Made by a program: the position numbers and the translations under genes. A DNA stretch of 64,000 nt, from contig JAHDQA010000052.1 of the NCBI GenBank assembly GCA_018434075.1, positions 1 to 64,000 of the forward strand, written 5' to 3'. Of the stretch, positions 18,043 to 29,112 are shown piece after piece. The stretch is from Tissierellaceae bacterium (GTDB lineage Bacteria > Bacillota > Clostridia > Tissierellales > Tissierellaceae). Under the pieces are notes generated by a model that made no database searches, had not been told where the DNA came from, and was given only the letters and a program-made list of their open reading frames with translations. Within the stretch, counting starts at the first letter, position 1, and each line of letters opens with the position of its first letter.

Positions 18043-18822
18043 TTATTTAATGCTAAAAAAAGATTTTAATACTAAAGAAAATTTATTATAGTCTTCCACA
18101 TAAGAATAATGACCTGTTCCCTCTAATACTACCAAGCCAGAATTATTGATTTTCTCTTCCATGATTTTAGCTTGATATAATGGGGTAGCATCGTCTAAAT
18201 CTCCCCAAATTAAAAGAGTTGGACACTCAATCTCACTTAATAGATTAGATAAATCTTCATTTACAACTTTAACCAATATTTTTCTCATTATACCAGAAGA
18301 ATTCTTATAATCATCAGATCCAAATCTTTTATTAATTATCTCAGCTACTTCACTGTCCTTTTTCCAAAAGAAAAACAATCTATACATTTTTTTGGCTAAT
18401 TTATAGCCTTTAACTTTTACATGATATGCTAATGTTCTCTTAGGTATGAGCCCTGCGCTATCAATTAAAACTAATTTATCCACATAGTCTTTGTATTTAG
18501 AGCTAAAAATTATTGAAATTTTCCCTCCGAATGAATGTCCAATCAAAGAGACTTTTCCAAGTCCAAAGTGATCTATAAATTTCTTTATGACTTCTGCATA
18601 TTCGAAGCTTCCAAATACCTCTTTCGGTTCACTTGATTTACCAAATCCCGGTAGATCAATAGCAAATACTTTATATGAATTTTTCAGAATATTAACTATT
18701 GGAATGACTGTATCAATATTTGCTCCCCACCCATGAAGTACAATTATTGGATAACCTTCACCTTCAACAATATAATTTATATTCATATCATCTATATTTA
18801 CAATCACATTATTCATCCTCAT
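18043..18822 (-). CDS. Alpha/beta hydrolase
   Basis: A 259-aa alpha/beta-fold hydrolase. It has the oxyanion-region HGWGANIDT, the nucleophile elbow GHSFGGK, the acid in LIWGDLDDATP and the catalytic His in EGTGHYSYVED. No signal peptide is seen, so it is probably cytoplasmic. The substrate is unknown. It is the first gene of a compact set with a membrane MurF-like ligase and D-Ala-D-Ala ligase, which hints at a role in a wall-related pathway. The exact start is uncertain: ATG at 18822, a second ATG two codons later and a GTG are all close to a GAGG. Confidence 0.88.
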   Translation of the reverse strand: MRMNNVIVNIDDMNINYIVEGEGYPIIVLHGWGANIDTVIPIVNILKNSYKVFAIDLPGFGKSSEPKEVFGSFEYAEVIKKFIDHFGLGKVSLIGHSFGGKISIIFSSKYKDYVDKLVLIDSAGLIPKRTLAYHVKVKGYKLAKKMYRLFFFWKKDSEVAEIINKRFGSDDYKNSSGIMRKILVKVVNEDLSNLLSEIECPTLLIWGDLDDATPLYQAKIMEEKINNSGLVVLEGTGHYSYVEDYNKFSLVLKSFFSIK

Positions 18823-18872
18823 ACAATATTTTTACCTTAAAATTATATCATATATCATATAAATTATCATAC

Positions 18873-18898
18873 AAAAAAATCCCTCATAAGAGGGATTT
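18873..18898 (-). terminator. Intrinsic terminator after hppA
   Basis: AAATCCCTC and GAGGGATTT (18877-18898) with a four-base loop, then seven T residues on the minus strand. It starts six bases past the hppA stop. Confidence 0.9.
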
Positions 18899-18904
18899 TT
18901 AATT

Positions 18905-20908
18905 TTAGAATAATATTCCGCCATATGTCAAAAATACTTTTGCAAACACTAATGAAACTATAGTCATAAGTTTTATCAATATGTTTAAAGAAGGTCCAGC
19001 AGTATCTTTGAATGGATCCCCTACGGTATCACCAATTACAGCTGCTTTATGAGCATCGCTGCCTTTTCCTCCATGATTTCCTTCTTCTATATATTTCTTT
19101 GCATTATCCCATGCGCCACCAGCATTCGCCATAAATATAGCCATTAAAACTCCACTTACTAATGAACCAGCTAATAATCCGCCTAATGCTTCAGGCCCAA
19201 GCAATAATCCTGTTAACAATGGTGCAACAACAGCTAGTAATCCAGGAATTATCATCTCTTTAAGTGCAGCTTTTGTGCTAATATCAACACATCTTGCATA
19301 ATCAGGTTTCTCGGTTCCAGCCATGATTCCTGGTCTTTCTCTAAATTGATTTCTAACCTCTTCAATCATGCTAAATGCAGTATTTCCAACGGCATCCATA
19401 GTCATAGCTGAAAATAAAAAAGTTAGCATTCCGCCAATAAATAACCCTGCAATTACTGTTGGTCTTGTTATATCGATACTTGATAGTGAAACAGCTTGAG
19501 TATAAGATGAAAACAGTGCTAAAGCGGTAAGTGCTGCAGATCCTATTGCAAATCCCTTTCCAATAGCAGCTGTAGTATTTCCAACAGAATCTAACTTGTC
19601 TGTAATCTTTCTTACATCTTTTGGCAACTCACACATCTCTGAAATTCCACCTGCATTGTCAGCTATTGGTCCGTAAGCATCAACTGCTATTGTCATTGCA
19701 GCTGTAGAAAGCATGCCTACTGCTGCCAACGCAATTCCATAAAGCCCCTGGGTAGGATGTTCAGCTCCACCAGAAGCATAGTATGCTACCAATATACCTA
19801 CTGCTATTATTATTATTGGTAGTGCTGTAGACATCATTCCAACCGACAAACCACCTATAATATTAGTAGAAGCTCCTGTCTCTGATTCTTCAGCGATTCT
19901 TTTAACTGGCTTATAATCAGCAGATGTATAATATTCAGTAATTCTTGCGATTATTAACCCTACAGCAAGTCCTGATACTATAGAAATAAAAGGTTTATAA
20001 CTATTTAAAAAGACGTTGCTCAAAACAAAAGCAAATATTAATGTAACAATGGCACTAACAAAAGTACCAGTATTTAAAGCCTTTTGTGGATCCTTGTCTC
20101 CTCTGACAAAGAAAACTCCAATTATTGAAGCTATAATTCCAACTGACGATAATGCTAATGCAAAATAAATTCCATTATCTCCATATGCTGCTATACCTAA
20201 AGTAACAGCAGAAATAATCGCACCAACATAAGATTCAAATAAGTCTGCTCCCATACCAGCAACGTCTCCAACATTATCTCCTACATTATCTGCGATAACA
20301 GCTGGATTTCTAGGATCATCTTCCGGTATGCCAGCTTCTACTTTACCAACCAAATCGGCTCCTACATCTGCCGCCTTTGTGTAAATTCCTCCACCTACTC
20401 TTGCGAATAATGCAATAGATGATGCTCCTAAACCGAATCCGGTTATAATTTCAGGATCTTTAAAAACTATGTAGGATACGCTCACACCTAGTATTCCAAG
20501 GCCTACAACGCACATACCCATTACCGTTCCACCTGAAAATGCAATTTTCAAGGCTTCATTCATACCGCTCTCCATCGCAGCATTAGAAGTTCTTACATTA
20601 GCCTTAGTAGCTACATTCATTCCGAAATAACCAGCTAGTATGGAAAATAATGCTCCAAACAAAAATGTTATAGAGGTTTTCCAGCTAATCAAAAGACCAA
20701 GAACAACAAATAATACCAAAATAAATACTGCTAAATACCTATACTGTCTTGATAAAAAAGCCATTGCCCCTTCATGAATGTAAGAAGATATCTCAACCAT
20801 TCTTTCATTCCCAGGCTTTTTCTTGTTTACGTAAGTTGCTTTGTATAAAGCAAACAACAAAGCAACAACTCCAACGACAGGAGCTGCGATCAGCGCGATA
20901 TTCATCAA
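18905..20908 (-). CDS. hppA: Membrane-bound ion-pumping pyrophosphatase
   Basis: An integral membrane pyrophosphatase of 667 residues with about 16 helices that couples PPi hydrolysis to export of H+ or Na+. The catalytic segments are present: [30 protein letters not shown] and the [14 protein letters not shown] element near the C-terminus. The [10 protein letters not shown] motif carries Ala where potassium-independent enzymes carry Lys, so it is predicted to need K+. Whether it pumps Na+ or H+ cannot be settled by eye. It follows secG by 21 bases. Such pumps recover energy from PPi in energy-limited fermenters. Confidence 0.96.
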   Translation of the reverse strand: MMNIALIAAPVVGVVALLFALYKATYVNKKKPGNERMVEISSYIHEGAMAFLSRQYRYLAVFILVLFVVLGLLISWKTSITFLFGALFSILAGYFGMNVATKANVRTSNAAMESGMNEALKIAFSGGTVMGMCVVGLGILGVSVSYIVFKDPEIITGFGLGASSIALFARVGGGIYTKAADVGADLVGKVEAGIPEDDPRNPAVIADNVGDNVGDVAGMGADLFESYVGAIISAVTLGIAAYGDNGIYFALALSSVGIIASIIGVFFVRGDKDPQKALNTGTFVSAIVTLIFAFVLSNVFLNSYKPFISIVSGLAVGLIIARITEYYTSADYKPVKRIAEESETGASTNIIGGLSVGMMSTALPIIIIAVGILVAYYASGGAEHPTQGLYGIALAAVGMLSTAAMTIAVDAYGPIADNAGGISEMCELPKDVRKITDKLDSVGNTTAAIGKGFAIGSAALTALALFSSYTQAVSLSSIDITRPTVIAGLFIGGMLTFLFSAMTMDAVGNTAFSMIEEVRNQFRERPGIMAGTEKPDYARCVDISTKAALKEMIIPGLLAVVAPLLTGLLLGPEALGGLLAGSLVSGVLMAIFMANAGGAWDNAKKYIEEGNHGGKGSDAHKAAVIGDTVGDPFKDTAGPSLNILIKLMTIVSLVFAKVFLTYGGILF

Positions 20909-20929
20909 TCTTCCCCCTCTTATTTAATT

Positions 20930-21154
20930 TTAAATTGCTAATGCCAATGCAGAAATCATAAATACAACAGATGCAATTATTGTTATTTTCCTTAAAAATG
21001 CCTGCTTACTTGTACCTATGCTTTTCCCGAAAATGGAATCAGCTGTACCACCACCAATTGAGCCTAATCCTTCTTGCTTGCTCTCTTGCATTAGAATACT
21101 TACTATAAGTACAATGCTAGAAACAAGCATCAACACTGAAAAAAATGTTGCCAT
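20930..21154 (-). CDS. secG: SecG, protein-export channel subunit
   Basis: A 74-aa protein with two hydrophobic segments and the SecG centre (SILMQESKQEGLGSIGGG). It belongs to the SecYEG translocon and aids SecA-driven export. GGGAGGTG precedes the ATG. In many Firmicutes secG precedes rnr-smpB-ssrA. Here those genes follow on the same strand, with hppA and the ddl cluster in between. Confidence 0.95.
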   Translation of the reverse strand: MATFFSVLMLVSSIVLIVSILMQESKQEGLGSIGGGTADSIFGKSIGTSKQAFLRKITIIASVVFMISALALAI

Positions 21155-21190
21155 GTCACACCTCCCATTACATTATCCCTTAACATTATT

Positions 21191-21219
21191 ATTCTATCAT
21201 ACAGATACTTTAAAATCAA
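21191..21219 (-). promoter_or_regulatory. Promoter of secG-hppA
   Basis: TTGATT (21214-21219) and TAGAAT (21191-21196) on the minus strand with a 17-base spacer, about 37 bases before the secG start. Confidence 0.65.
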
Positions 21220-21234
21220 ACAAATTTGAGAATT

Positions 21235-21669
21235 TTAGTGCGTTTGATAACCCTTTTGACAGTTAGGGCAAATTCCTTTTATCTCTAAATTGTGATCAAC
21301 TATGCTATAGCCAGTTTCTCTTGCAATCTGTTCTTCATACTTCTCAATTGGGCAATCAGATAATGGAATTATTTGATTGCAGGATATACACAATAGATAA
21401 TGTCTGTGTTTATCACGTGTTATTTCGAAGTAAAATTTTTCATCAATGTCTAACTTAGACTTAATTATTAAATTGTTCTTAACAAAAATGTCTAAGACTC
21501 TGTATACAGTTGATAAATTGAAATAATCTATCTCTTTTTTTGCAAGCAAATAAATGTCTTCAGCCGTTAATGGTTTCTCTTGTTTTTTTAACAATTCATA
21601 CAAGTATATGCGTTGTCTTGTCGCTTTAATTCCTTTTGATTTTAATATTTCTTTTATATCTGAATTCAT
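21235..21669 (-). CDS. zur: Fur-family regulator, probably Zur
   Basis: A 144-aa Fur-family repressor. The N-terminal winged helix contains KATRQRIYLYELL and STVYRVLDIF. The dimerisation domain has the regulatory His cluster (DKHRHYLLC) and two CxxC structural zinc sites (CISC and CPNC). It ends the znuA-znuC-znuB operon, which argues for a zinc-sensing role over iron or peroxide sensing. Its likely target is the perfect palindrome over the znuA promoter (24153-24201), so the operon would be autoregulated. Confidence 0.88.
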   Translation of the reverse strand: MNSDIKEILKSKGIKATRQRIYLYELLKKQEKPLTAEDIYLLAKKEIDYFNLSTVYRVLDIFVKNNLIIKSKLDIDEKFYFEITRDKHRHYLLCISCNQIIPLSDCPIEKYEEQIARETGYSIVDHNLEIKGICPNCQKGYQTH

Positions 21670-21682
21670 GTTATATCACCAC

Positions 21683-22507
21683 TTATCTTTTTATTAATTT
21701 GCCAATAACATAAAAAACTGCAAATACTATTGTATTTGTTATTACTATACTCGGACCTGAAGGTATGTTAAGTATATAAGAACTAATAAGCCCTACAATC
21801 ATGGAGAAAACTGCAATACATATGCCCGTAATTAATAATGACTTAAAGCTGTTTGCTATCTGCATAGAACTGATAGTAGGAAATATAATCAAGCTTGAAA
21901 TTAATAAAGTTCCTAATACCCTCATCCCCAAAACTATGGTAATAGACGTTAAAATTGACAACACATAATTAATCGCTTTTGTATTTATCCCAGAAACTTT
22001 TGAAAACTCTTCGTCAAATGTAACTGCAAATAGATCTTGATAAAATACTAATACTATGATTATCATTGCTATAGACATTATAACAGATAAATAACTATCC
22101 ACTCTATCAATAGCTAAAATACTCCCAAATAAATAGCTATTAATGTCTATATTAAACCCTTTTGATTTACTTGCAATAATAACTCCTAATGCAATAGAAA
22201 ATGAAGAAACCAAACCTATGCTTGCATCTCCATTTAATGATGCTTTTTCATTTAGTTTCATTATTAGTATTGAAGCGAATGTAACAATTGGTAGAGAAAC
22301 TAGGAGCGGTGATAATCCTAAAGCTAATGCTAATGCAACAGTAGCAAAGCTAACATGAGCAAGTCCATCGCCAATTAATGAATATTTTTTTAGCACAAGA
22401 AATGCACCTAAAATGGAGCTTATAACTCCAATAAATATTCCCACAATCATTGCTCTTTGCATAAATACGAAAGACATTGCCTCACTTATTATTTCAATAA
22501 TATTCAT
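21683..22507 (-). CDS. znuB: Zinc ABC transporter permease
   Basis: A 274-aa ABC-3 family permease with about eight membrane helices, including GAFLVLKKYSLIGDGLAHVSF and the LLISSLIIFPTISSMQIA segment of the family. It forms the membrane channel for ZnuC and receives metal from ZnuA. It lies between znuC and zur with short gaps. Mn2+ is a possible alternative substrate, but the Fur-type gene with zinc motifs favours Zn2+. Confidence 0.92.
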   Translation of the reverse strand: MNIIEIISEAMSFVFMQRAMIVGIFIGVISSILGAFLVLKKYSLIGDGLAHVSFATVALALALGLSPLLVSLPIVTFASILIMKLNEKASLNGDASIGLVSSFSIALGVIIASKSKGFNIDINSYLFGSILAIDRVDSYLSVIMSIAMIIIVLVFYQDLFAVTFDEEFSKVSGINTKAINYVLSILTSITIVLGMRVLGTLLISSLIIFPTISSMQIANSFKSLLITGICIAVFSMIVGLISSYILNIPSGPSIVITNTIVFAVFYVIGKLIKR

Positions 22508-22519
22508 ATAATCACCTTT

Positions 22520-23212
22520 CTAGTAAAATGAATTCAATTTAAAGTCTGTTGAAGGTCCAAAATATAGTATTTCTCTATCAATTAACATTATTTTTTTCGC
22601 TCTCGTCATCAGGCTTTGAATATCATGAGAAACCAATAAAATAGCGGTTCCCATTTTGTTTAAACTATCTATTATGTCAAATATTTCTTCTCTAGCTTTT
22701 GGATCTAGTGCACTTGTAGGCTCATCTAAAACTAACAATTTAGGGTTATTAACTAACGCTCTTGCTAATAAAACCTTTTGCTGCTGTCCACCTGACAAAT
22801 CACCTATTTTTTTATTCTTTAAATCTGCAGCTCCTACTTTACTCAAAGTGTCCTCAATTTTATACATATCTGATTTTGTAATTCTTTTTGGGTATTTTTT
22901 ATTTCCAAGTAAGCCTAATCCAACTATTTCATTAACAAGAGCAGGAAATTTAATGTTCCCAGTTACTAATACTTGCGGCAAATATCCAATCGTAATATTC
23001 TCTTTACCTTCATAGTATTCTATTCTACCACTCGAACTAGGTATAATTCCAAGCAACGCTTTTATTAAAGTTGTTTTTCCTGATCCGTTTTCCCCTACAA
23101 GTCCTATAAAATCATTTTCATAAATTGTAAAACTAACATCGGTTAGTACCTTTTCATCGCCATAATTTACATTTAAGTTGCTTGCTTCAATCAGCTTATT
23201 CATGGTAACCAA
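22520..23212 (-). CDS. znuC: Zinc ABC transporter ATPase
   Basis: A 230-aa ABC ATPase with Walker A GENGSGKTT, signature LSGGQQQKV, Walker B LLVLDEPTSALD and the switch His in VSHDIQ. It powers zinc import with ZnuB. The beginning of the frame overlaps the end of znuA by 17 bases. The ATG at the fourth codon (MNKLIEASN) is an equally likely start. Confidence 0.93.
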   Translation of the reverse strand: MVTMNKLIEASNLNVNYGDEKVLTDVSFTIYENDFIGLVGENGSGKTTLIKALLGIIPSSSGRIEYYEGKENITIGYLPQVLVTGNIKFPALVNEIVGLGLLGNKKYPKRITKSDMYKIEDTLSKVGAADLKNKKIGDLSGGQQQKVLLARALVNNPKLLVLDEPTSALDPKAREEIFDIIDSLNKMGTAILLVSHDIQSLMTRAKKIMLIDREILYFGPSTDFKLNSFY

Positions 23213-24140
23213 GACCTTTTTTTAAATTATCTAAGTTCTTATACATAATGTCAACGTAATGAATTCCTGTTTCTAATTGTTCTTTCGAAACATTATGAGC
23301 AGCATTTAGCTCTAGCATTTCTATCCCAGTTTGCTCGGAAATTGTCTTTGCAATTTTTGGATCAATTAATTCCTCGTAAAATATTGCCTTAGCACCAGTC
23401 TCTTTGACAATCTTCATGATTTTAGCTATTGCTTGAGCAGATGGCTCAGCATTTGGAGAAAAACCTTCATAGGGAGAAATATATTCTAATCCATATCTAT
23501 TAGCAAAATATCCTAAAGCAAAATGTCCTCCTGATATAATAGTGTTGCTTTCCGAATTGTTTACAACTCGTTTTATGTCTTCATCAAGCCTATCTAAATC
23601 ATCTTTCAATTTATTTGCGTTTTGATTGTAGTATTCTTCATTATTTTTATCTATTGATACCACAGCTTTTAAAATTTCATCTACCATTATCTTTGCATTC
23701 ATTGGATCTGTCCAGTAATGTGGATCATATTGAGAATCTTCATGGTCTAAATCATCATGGGATGGATAATTGAAGCTCTCCAATTTTATATTTTCGCTTA
23801 AATCTAACACATATATGTCTTCTTTTTCTAATGTTTCCAATATGTTGCTAACCCAAGGTTCCATAGCTTCTCCTGTGTAAATAAATATATCTGAAGAAAG
23901 TAATGTCTTCATATCTTTTGGGGACAACTCATATGAATGTGCCTCAACACCTGGCGGTAAAAGTAAAACAACCTCAAACTTGTCCCCTACAATAATATTT
24001 GTAAAATCGTACTGTGGGAAAAGTGTAGTAGTTATGATTGGCTTTGTTTCGCTATTTTTATCATTCTCATCACTCATACATCCAGCAAGTGAAATTAACA
24101 GTATAAATGATAACACTATATAAATGATTCTTCTCTTCAT
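23196..24140 (-). CDS. znuA: Zinc-binding lipoprotein of the ABC transporter
   Basis: This 314-aa cluster A-I solute-binding protein captures zinc outside the membrane. MKRRIIYIV is the start, with AGGAGGAG before it. The frame is open upstream only because it runs into the promoter. A lipoprotein signal ends in LISLAGC. Metal ligands are recognisable: His in PPGVEAHSYE, His in DPHYWTDP, His in SGGHFALGYFA and an acidic residue near FYEELIDPK. A short His/Asp loop (HDDLDHED) resembles the zinc-specific loop of ZnuA but is small. Confidence 0.93.
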   Translation of the reverse strand: MKRRIIYIVLSFILLISLAGCMSDENDKNSETKPIITTTLFPQYDFTNIIVGDKFEVVLLLPPGVEAHSYELSPKDMKTLLSSDIFIYTGEAMEPWVSNILETLEKEDIYVLDLSENIKLESFNYPSHDDLDHEDSQYDPHYWTDPMNAKIMVDEILKAVVSIDKNNEEYYNQNANKLKDDLDRLDEDIKRVVNNSESNTIISGGHFALGYFANRYGLEYISPYEGFSPNAEPSAQAIAKIMKIVKETGAKAIFYEELIDPKIAKTISEQTGIEMLELNAAHNVSKEQLETGIHYVDIMYKNLDNLKKGLGYHE

Positions 24141-24152
24141 TTTAGCTCCTCC

Positions 24153-24201
24153 TATATAATAAATGCAGATGCGAATAGTTCGCATCTGCATTTATTATAT
24201 A
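24153..24201. promoter_or_regulatory. Perfect palindrome, probable Zur operator
   Basis: Two 23-base arms are exact reverse complements around a three-base centre (TAG, 24176-24178). The core reads GATGCGAA-N3-TTCGCATC. The right arm contains the znuA -10 box and the rest would cover the transcription start, the ideal place for a repressor. No T-tract follows on either strand, so it is not a typical terminator. The core has the symmetry of a Fur-family site but differs from the B. subtilis Zur box. Confidence 0.75.
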
Positions 24202-24222
24202 ATCTATTGTTGTGTATGTCAA
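24194..24222 (-). promoter_or_regulatory. Consensus promoter of the znuACB-zur operon
   Basis: TTGACA (24217-24222) and TATAAT (24194-24199) with a 17-base spacer match the sigma-A consensus exactly. The -10 is inside the palindrome. Confidence 0.88.
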
Positions 24223-24226
24223 TTCT

Positions 24227-25519
<1,293 letters not shown>

Positions 25520-25540
25520 TTACCACTCCTATTCCTTCTA

Positions 25541-27076
25541 TTATTTTTCTATAATCAATGATTCTCCTGTCATTTCCTTTGGCTTTTCTATGCCAAGCAT
25601 ATACAATATAGTTGGTGCTATATCAGCCAATATACCATCTTTTAAAGAGGCATCTCTGTCGCTTACTAGTATAAATGGGACCTTATTTGAAGTATGTGAT
25701 GTTACTGGTGTTTTTGTTACTTCATCAAGCATATATTCGGAATTGCCATGATCTGCTGTAACTAGTACTTCTCCTCCAACTTCATACATAACATCCAGTA
25801 TTTCTCCCATACACTCGTCTATTGTTTCAATTGCTTTAACAGCCGCTGGGATTACTCCTGTATGACCTACCATGTCAGGATTTGCAAAATTTAATATAAT
25901 TAAATCGTATTTTCCAGATTTAATTCTAGTTATGACTTCATCTTTTACTTCATAGGCACTCATTTCAGGTTTTAAATCATAAGTTGCAACTTTCGGCGAT
26001 GGTATTAGCACTCTGTCTTCGTTTTCAAATGGCACTTCTCTACCACCATTGAAAAAGAAAGTCACATGAGCATATTTTTCAGTTTCAGCTATTCTCAATT
26101 GATTTAAACCTAATTTGCTCACTGTTTCACCAAGAGTATTTACTAGATTGTCAGTCTTATATGCCACATGAACATGTGGTATTGTCTTGTCATACTCTGT
26201 CATTGTTACATAGTATAAATTCTTCCTTAGAGGTCTTTCAAAACCTGTAAATTCATCATCTATAATAGCTCTCGTCAACTCTCTAGCTCTATCAGGCCTA
26301 AAGTTGAAAAATATAATAGAGTCATTATCTTCAATAGTTGCTATTGGCTTGTCATTTTCTATTATAACTGTAGGTAAAATGAACTCATCATTTACCCCTT
26401 CTTTATATGACTCTTCCACTGCATCTATTGGATTTGACATTGTTCTGCCTATACCTAGGCTAATAGCATCATATGCTAATTTTACTCTGTCCCATCTCTT
26501 ATCTCTATCCATAGCATAGTATCTGCCTGAAACTGACGCAATCTTGCCTACTCCGATTTCTTTAATCTTATCTTCAAGTTCTTTTAAATGTTTACTGCCT
26601 ATGGTCGGTGGAACATCTCTTCCGTCGAGTATGGCATGTATATAAACATCATTAAAGTTTTGCTGTTTCATCAATTCGAGTAAAGCGTAGAGGTGAGTGT
26701 TGTGACTATGAACTCCACCGTCCGAAACCAAACCAATTAAGTGCAATTTCGAACCATGTTTTCTTGCATGAGAAATTGCATTTAAAAATTCTTCTTTTTT
26801 AAAAAAGTTACCTTCATTTATCTCTTTTGTTATTCTAGTTAGCTCTTGATAAACTATTCTGCCTGAGCCAATATTTAAATGTCCAACTTCAGAATTACCC
26901 ATTTGTCCTTCAGGTAATCCCACATAAAGCCCACTTGCATGAAGACTGCTATGTGGATATTTTGCTACTATTTTATCATAATTTGGTTTGTTTGCTAAAT
27001 ACACTGCATTTCCTTCGTATTCTTTACCTAGACCAAATCCGTCTAGTATCATAAGCATTACTGGTTTTCTTGACAT
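25541..27076 (-). CDS. gpmI: 2,3-bisphosphoglycerate-independent phosphoglycerate mutase
   Basis: A manganese-dependent phosphoglycerate mutase of 511 residues in the alkaline phosphatase superfamily. Motifs: LMILDGFGLG, the phosphoserine loop GQMGNSEVGHLNIGSGRIV, GRDVPP, and TADHGNSEYM near the end. The start MSRKPVM is chosen because GGAGG precedes it; the frame is open another 14 codons into tpiA. Fits the glycolytic operon. Confidence 0.97.
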   Translation of the reverse strand: MSRKPVMLMILDGFGLGKEYEGNAVYLANKPNYDKIVAKYPHSSLHASGLYVGLPEGQMGNSEVGHLNIGSGRIVYQELTRITKEINEGNFFKKEEFLNAISHARKHGSKLHLIGLVSDGGVHSHNTHLYALLELMKQQNFNDVYIHAILDGRDVPPTIGSKHLKELEDKIKEIGVGKIASVSGRYYAMDRDKRWDRVKLAYDAISLGIGRTMSNPIDAVEESYKEGVNDEFILPTVIIENDKPIATIEDNDSIIFFNFRPDRARELTRAIIDDEFTGFERPLRKNLYYVTMTEYDKTIPHVHVAYKTDNLVNTLGETVSKLGLNQLRIAETEKYAHVTFFFNGGREVPFENEDRVLIPSPKVATYDLKPEMSAYEVKDEVITRIKSGKYDLIILNFANPDMVGHTGVIPAAVKAIETIDECMGEILDVMYEVGGEVLVTADHGNSEYMLDEVTKTPVTSHTSNKVPFILVSDRDASLKDGILADIAPTILYMLGIEKPKEMTGESLIIEK

Positions 27077-27089
27077 AATATTCCTCCAA

Positions 27090-27836
27090 CTAATAGTTGA
27101 CAAGCTGAACAAAATCATTAGCCTTTAGACTTGCTCCACCGACTAAAGCGCCGTCGATATTCTCCATAAGCATTAATTCTATTATATTATCTGGTTTTAC
27201 ACTACCACCATAGAGAACTCTTATCAGATCTTTAGTATCTCCATCATATAATTTCCCCAATATCGATCTGATTAAAGAACATATTTCTTCAGCTTGTTCG
27301 CTTGTTGCAGTTCTACCGGTTCCAATAGCCCATATTGGTTCATAGGCAATTACAGTTTTAACTGCATCTTCCTTTGATATTCCTTCAAAAGCCTTTGTTA
27401 CTTGGCTTTCTATCAATTTTTTGTATTCGCCATTTTCTCTTTCTTCTAAGCTCTCACCAACACATACAATAGGTGTCAAATTGTGATTTAGTGCTGATTT
27501 AACTTTTTTATTTACGGTTTCATCTGTTTCATTAAAATATTGTCTTCTTTCAGAGTGCCCGATTATTACATAATCCACATTAAGCTCATTTAACATTATA
27601 GGCGATATTTCTCCTGTGTATGCACCTTTTTCTTCCCAGTGCATATTTTGAGCTCCCAATTTTATTTTAGTACCTGTAACTAGTTCACTTGCTCTATCTA
27701 AAAAAGTGAAAGGTACGCAAATAACAACTTCAACATCATTTCTCAGATCTTTATCCAATATGTCTCTAACCAAGGCTTCGCCTTGCTTTATTGTGTTATT
27801 CATCTTCCAATTACCTGCTATAATAGGCTTTCTCAA
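27090..27836 (-). CDS. tpiA: Triose-phosphate isomerase
   Basis: TpiA interconverts dihydroxyacetone phosphate and glyceraldehyde 3-phosphate. The 248-aa protein shows AGNWKMN (catalytic Lys), IIGHSERR (catalytic His), AYEPIWAIGTG (catalytic Glu) and the phosphate loops YGGSVKPDN and GALVGGASL. The start codon is TTG, with AAAGGGG upstream. It follows pgk by 19 bases. Confidence 0.98.
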   Translation of the reverse strand: MRKPIIAGNWKMNNTIKQGEALVRDILDKDLRNDVEVVICVPFTFLDRASELVTGTKIKLGAQNMHWEEKGAYTGEISPIMLNELNVDYVIIGHSERRQYFNETDETVNKKVKSALNHNLTPIVCVGESLEERENGEYKKLIESQVTKAFEGISKEDAVKTVIAYEPIWAIGTGRTATSEQAEEICSLIRSILGKLYDGDTKDLIRVLYGGSVKPDNIIELMLMENIDGALVGGASLKANDFVQLVNY

Positions 27837-27855
27837 AATTGTTACCCCTTTCTTT

Positions 27856-29052
27856 CTATTCTAGATCGCTTATAGCTTCTATTCCAGGCAAAACTTTGCC
27901 CTCTAAAAATTCTAGTGAAGCTCCTCCTCCTGTAGATATATGTGTCATTTTGTCAGCTAATCCTGCTTTTTCGACTGCACTAGCAGAGTCTCCTCCTCCG
28001 ACAATCGTAATTGCATCAGTATTTGCTAATGCTCTAGCGATTTCAAAGGTTCCTTTACTGAAATTATCCATTTCAAACACGCCCATTGGCCCATTCCAAA
28101 TTACAGTTTTTGCTTCTTTTATTATGTTTTCAAATAACTCAACAGTTTCTTCACCTATATCTAAGCCCATCATATCTTCAGGTATTTTATCTATTGGAAC
28201 AGTTTTAAATTCTGTATCGTTCTTAAATTCTTTGGCTACGACTACATCTACTGGCAATGCTATAGCCACATCTTTCTCAATAGCCTTGTTTAGTATTTCT
28301 TTTGCCAATTCTATTTTATCTTCTTCTAATAGAGATTTCCCAACTTCATATCCCTTAGCTTTTAAGAATGTAAATGCCATTCCACCGCCAATGATTATTG
28401 CATCTACTTTAGTTAGTAAGTTTTCAATAACACCAATTTTATCCGATACTTTAGCACCACCCAATATTGCAACAAAAGGTCTGTCTGGATTTTCAAGCGC
28501 CTTACCCATTACGCTTACTTCTTTTTCAACTAAAAATCCTAAAGCAGATGGTAAATACTTTGAAACTCCAACGTTTGAAGCATGAGCTCTATGAGATGTT
28601 CCAAAAGCATCATTTACAAACAAATCGCCAAGACTAGCTAATTCCTTTGCAAATTCTTCACCGTTCTCTTCTTCTTCTTTCCTAAACCTTGTGTTTTGAA
28701 GCAACATAACATCTCCAGGTTTCATGTTATTTGCCATTTCTCTTACTTTATCTGAAACCACTCTATCATCATCAGCAAATATTACTTCTTTATTCAATAA
28801 TTCTGACAATCGTTTCGCTACTGGTTCAAGGGAATATTTTTTATTAGGCTCACCCTTAGGTCTTCCTAAATGAGACATTAATATCACTTTGGCATTGTTT
28901 TCTAATAAATAATTAATTGTTGGCAAAGAGCTCGTAATCCTAATATCATCTGTGATATTTAAGTTTTCGTCCATCGGTACATTATAATCCACTCTGACTA
29001 AGACTCTCTTGCCATTTACATCTAAATCCCTAAGAGTTTTTTTTCTTTTCAA
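27856..29052 (-). CDS. pgk: Phosphoglycerate kinase
   Basis: Pgk makes ATP from 1,3-bisphosphoglycerate. The 398-aa protein has [33 protein letters not shown] and the nucleotide loop [14 protein letters not shown] start (KRKKTLRDL) is preferred because GGAGGTG stands eight bases before it. The ATG five codons upstream overlaps that site. It follows gap in the operon. Confidence 0.97.
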   Translation of the reverse strand: MKRKKTLRDLDVNGKRVLVRVDYNVPMDENLNITDDIRITSSLPTINYLLENNAKVILMSHLGRPKGEPNKKYSLEPVAKRLSELLNKEVIFADDDRVVSDKVREMANNMKPGDVMLLQNTRFRKEEEENGEEFAKELASLGDLFVNDAFGTSHRAHASNVGVSKYLPSALGFLVEKEVSVMGKALENPDRPFVAILGGAKVSDKIGVIENLLTKVDAIIIGGGMAFTFLKAKGYEVGKSLLEEDKIELAKEILNKAIEKDVAIALPVDVVVAKEFKNDTEFKTVPIDKIPEDMMGLDIGEETVELFENIIKEAKTVIWNGPMGVFEMDNFSKGTFEIARALANTDAITIVGGGDSASAVEKAGLADKMTHISTGGGASLEFLEGKVLPGIEAISDLE

Positions 29053-29112
29053 AATATGCACCTCCAAAATGATTTTTTAATGGATAAGTCGGGTCATTAG
29101 ACCCGACCTTTT

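Noticed and set aside
24153..24201. The znu palindrome as an enolase terminator
   Set aside because: No T-tract follows on the minus strand and the -10 box lies inside it, so an operator is a better explanation.
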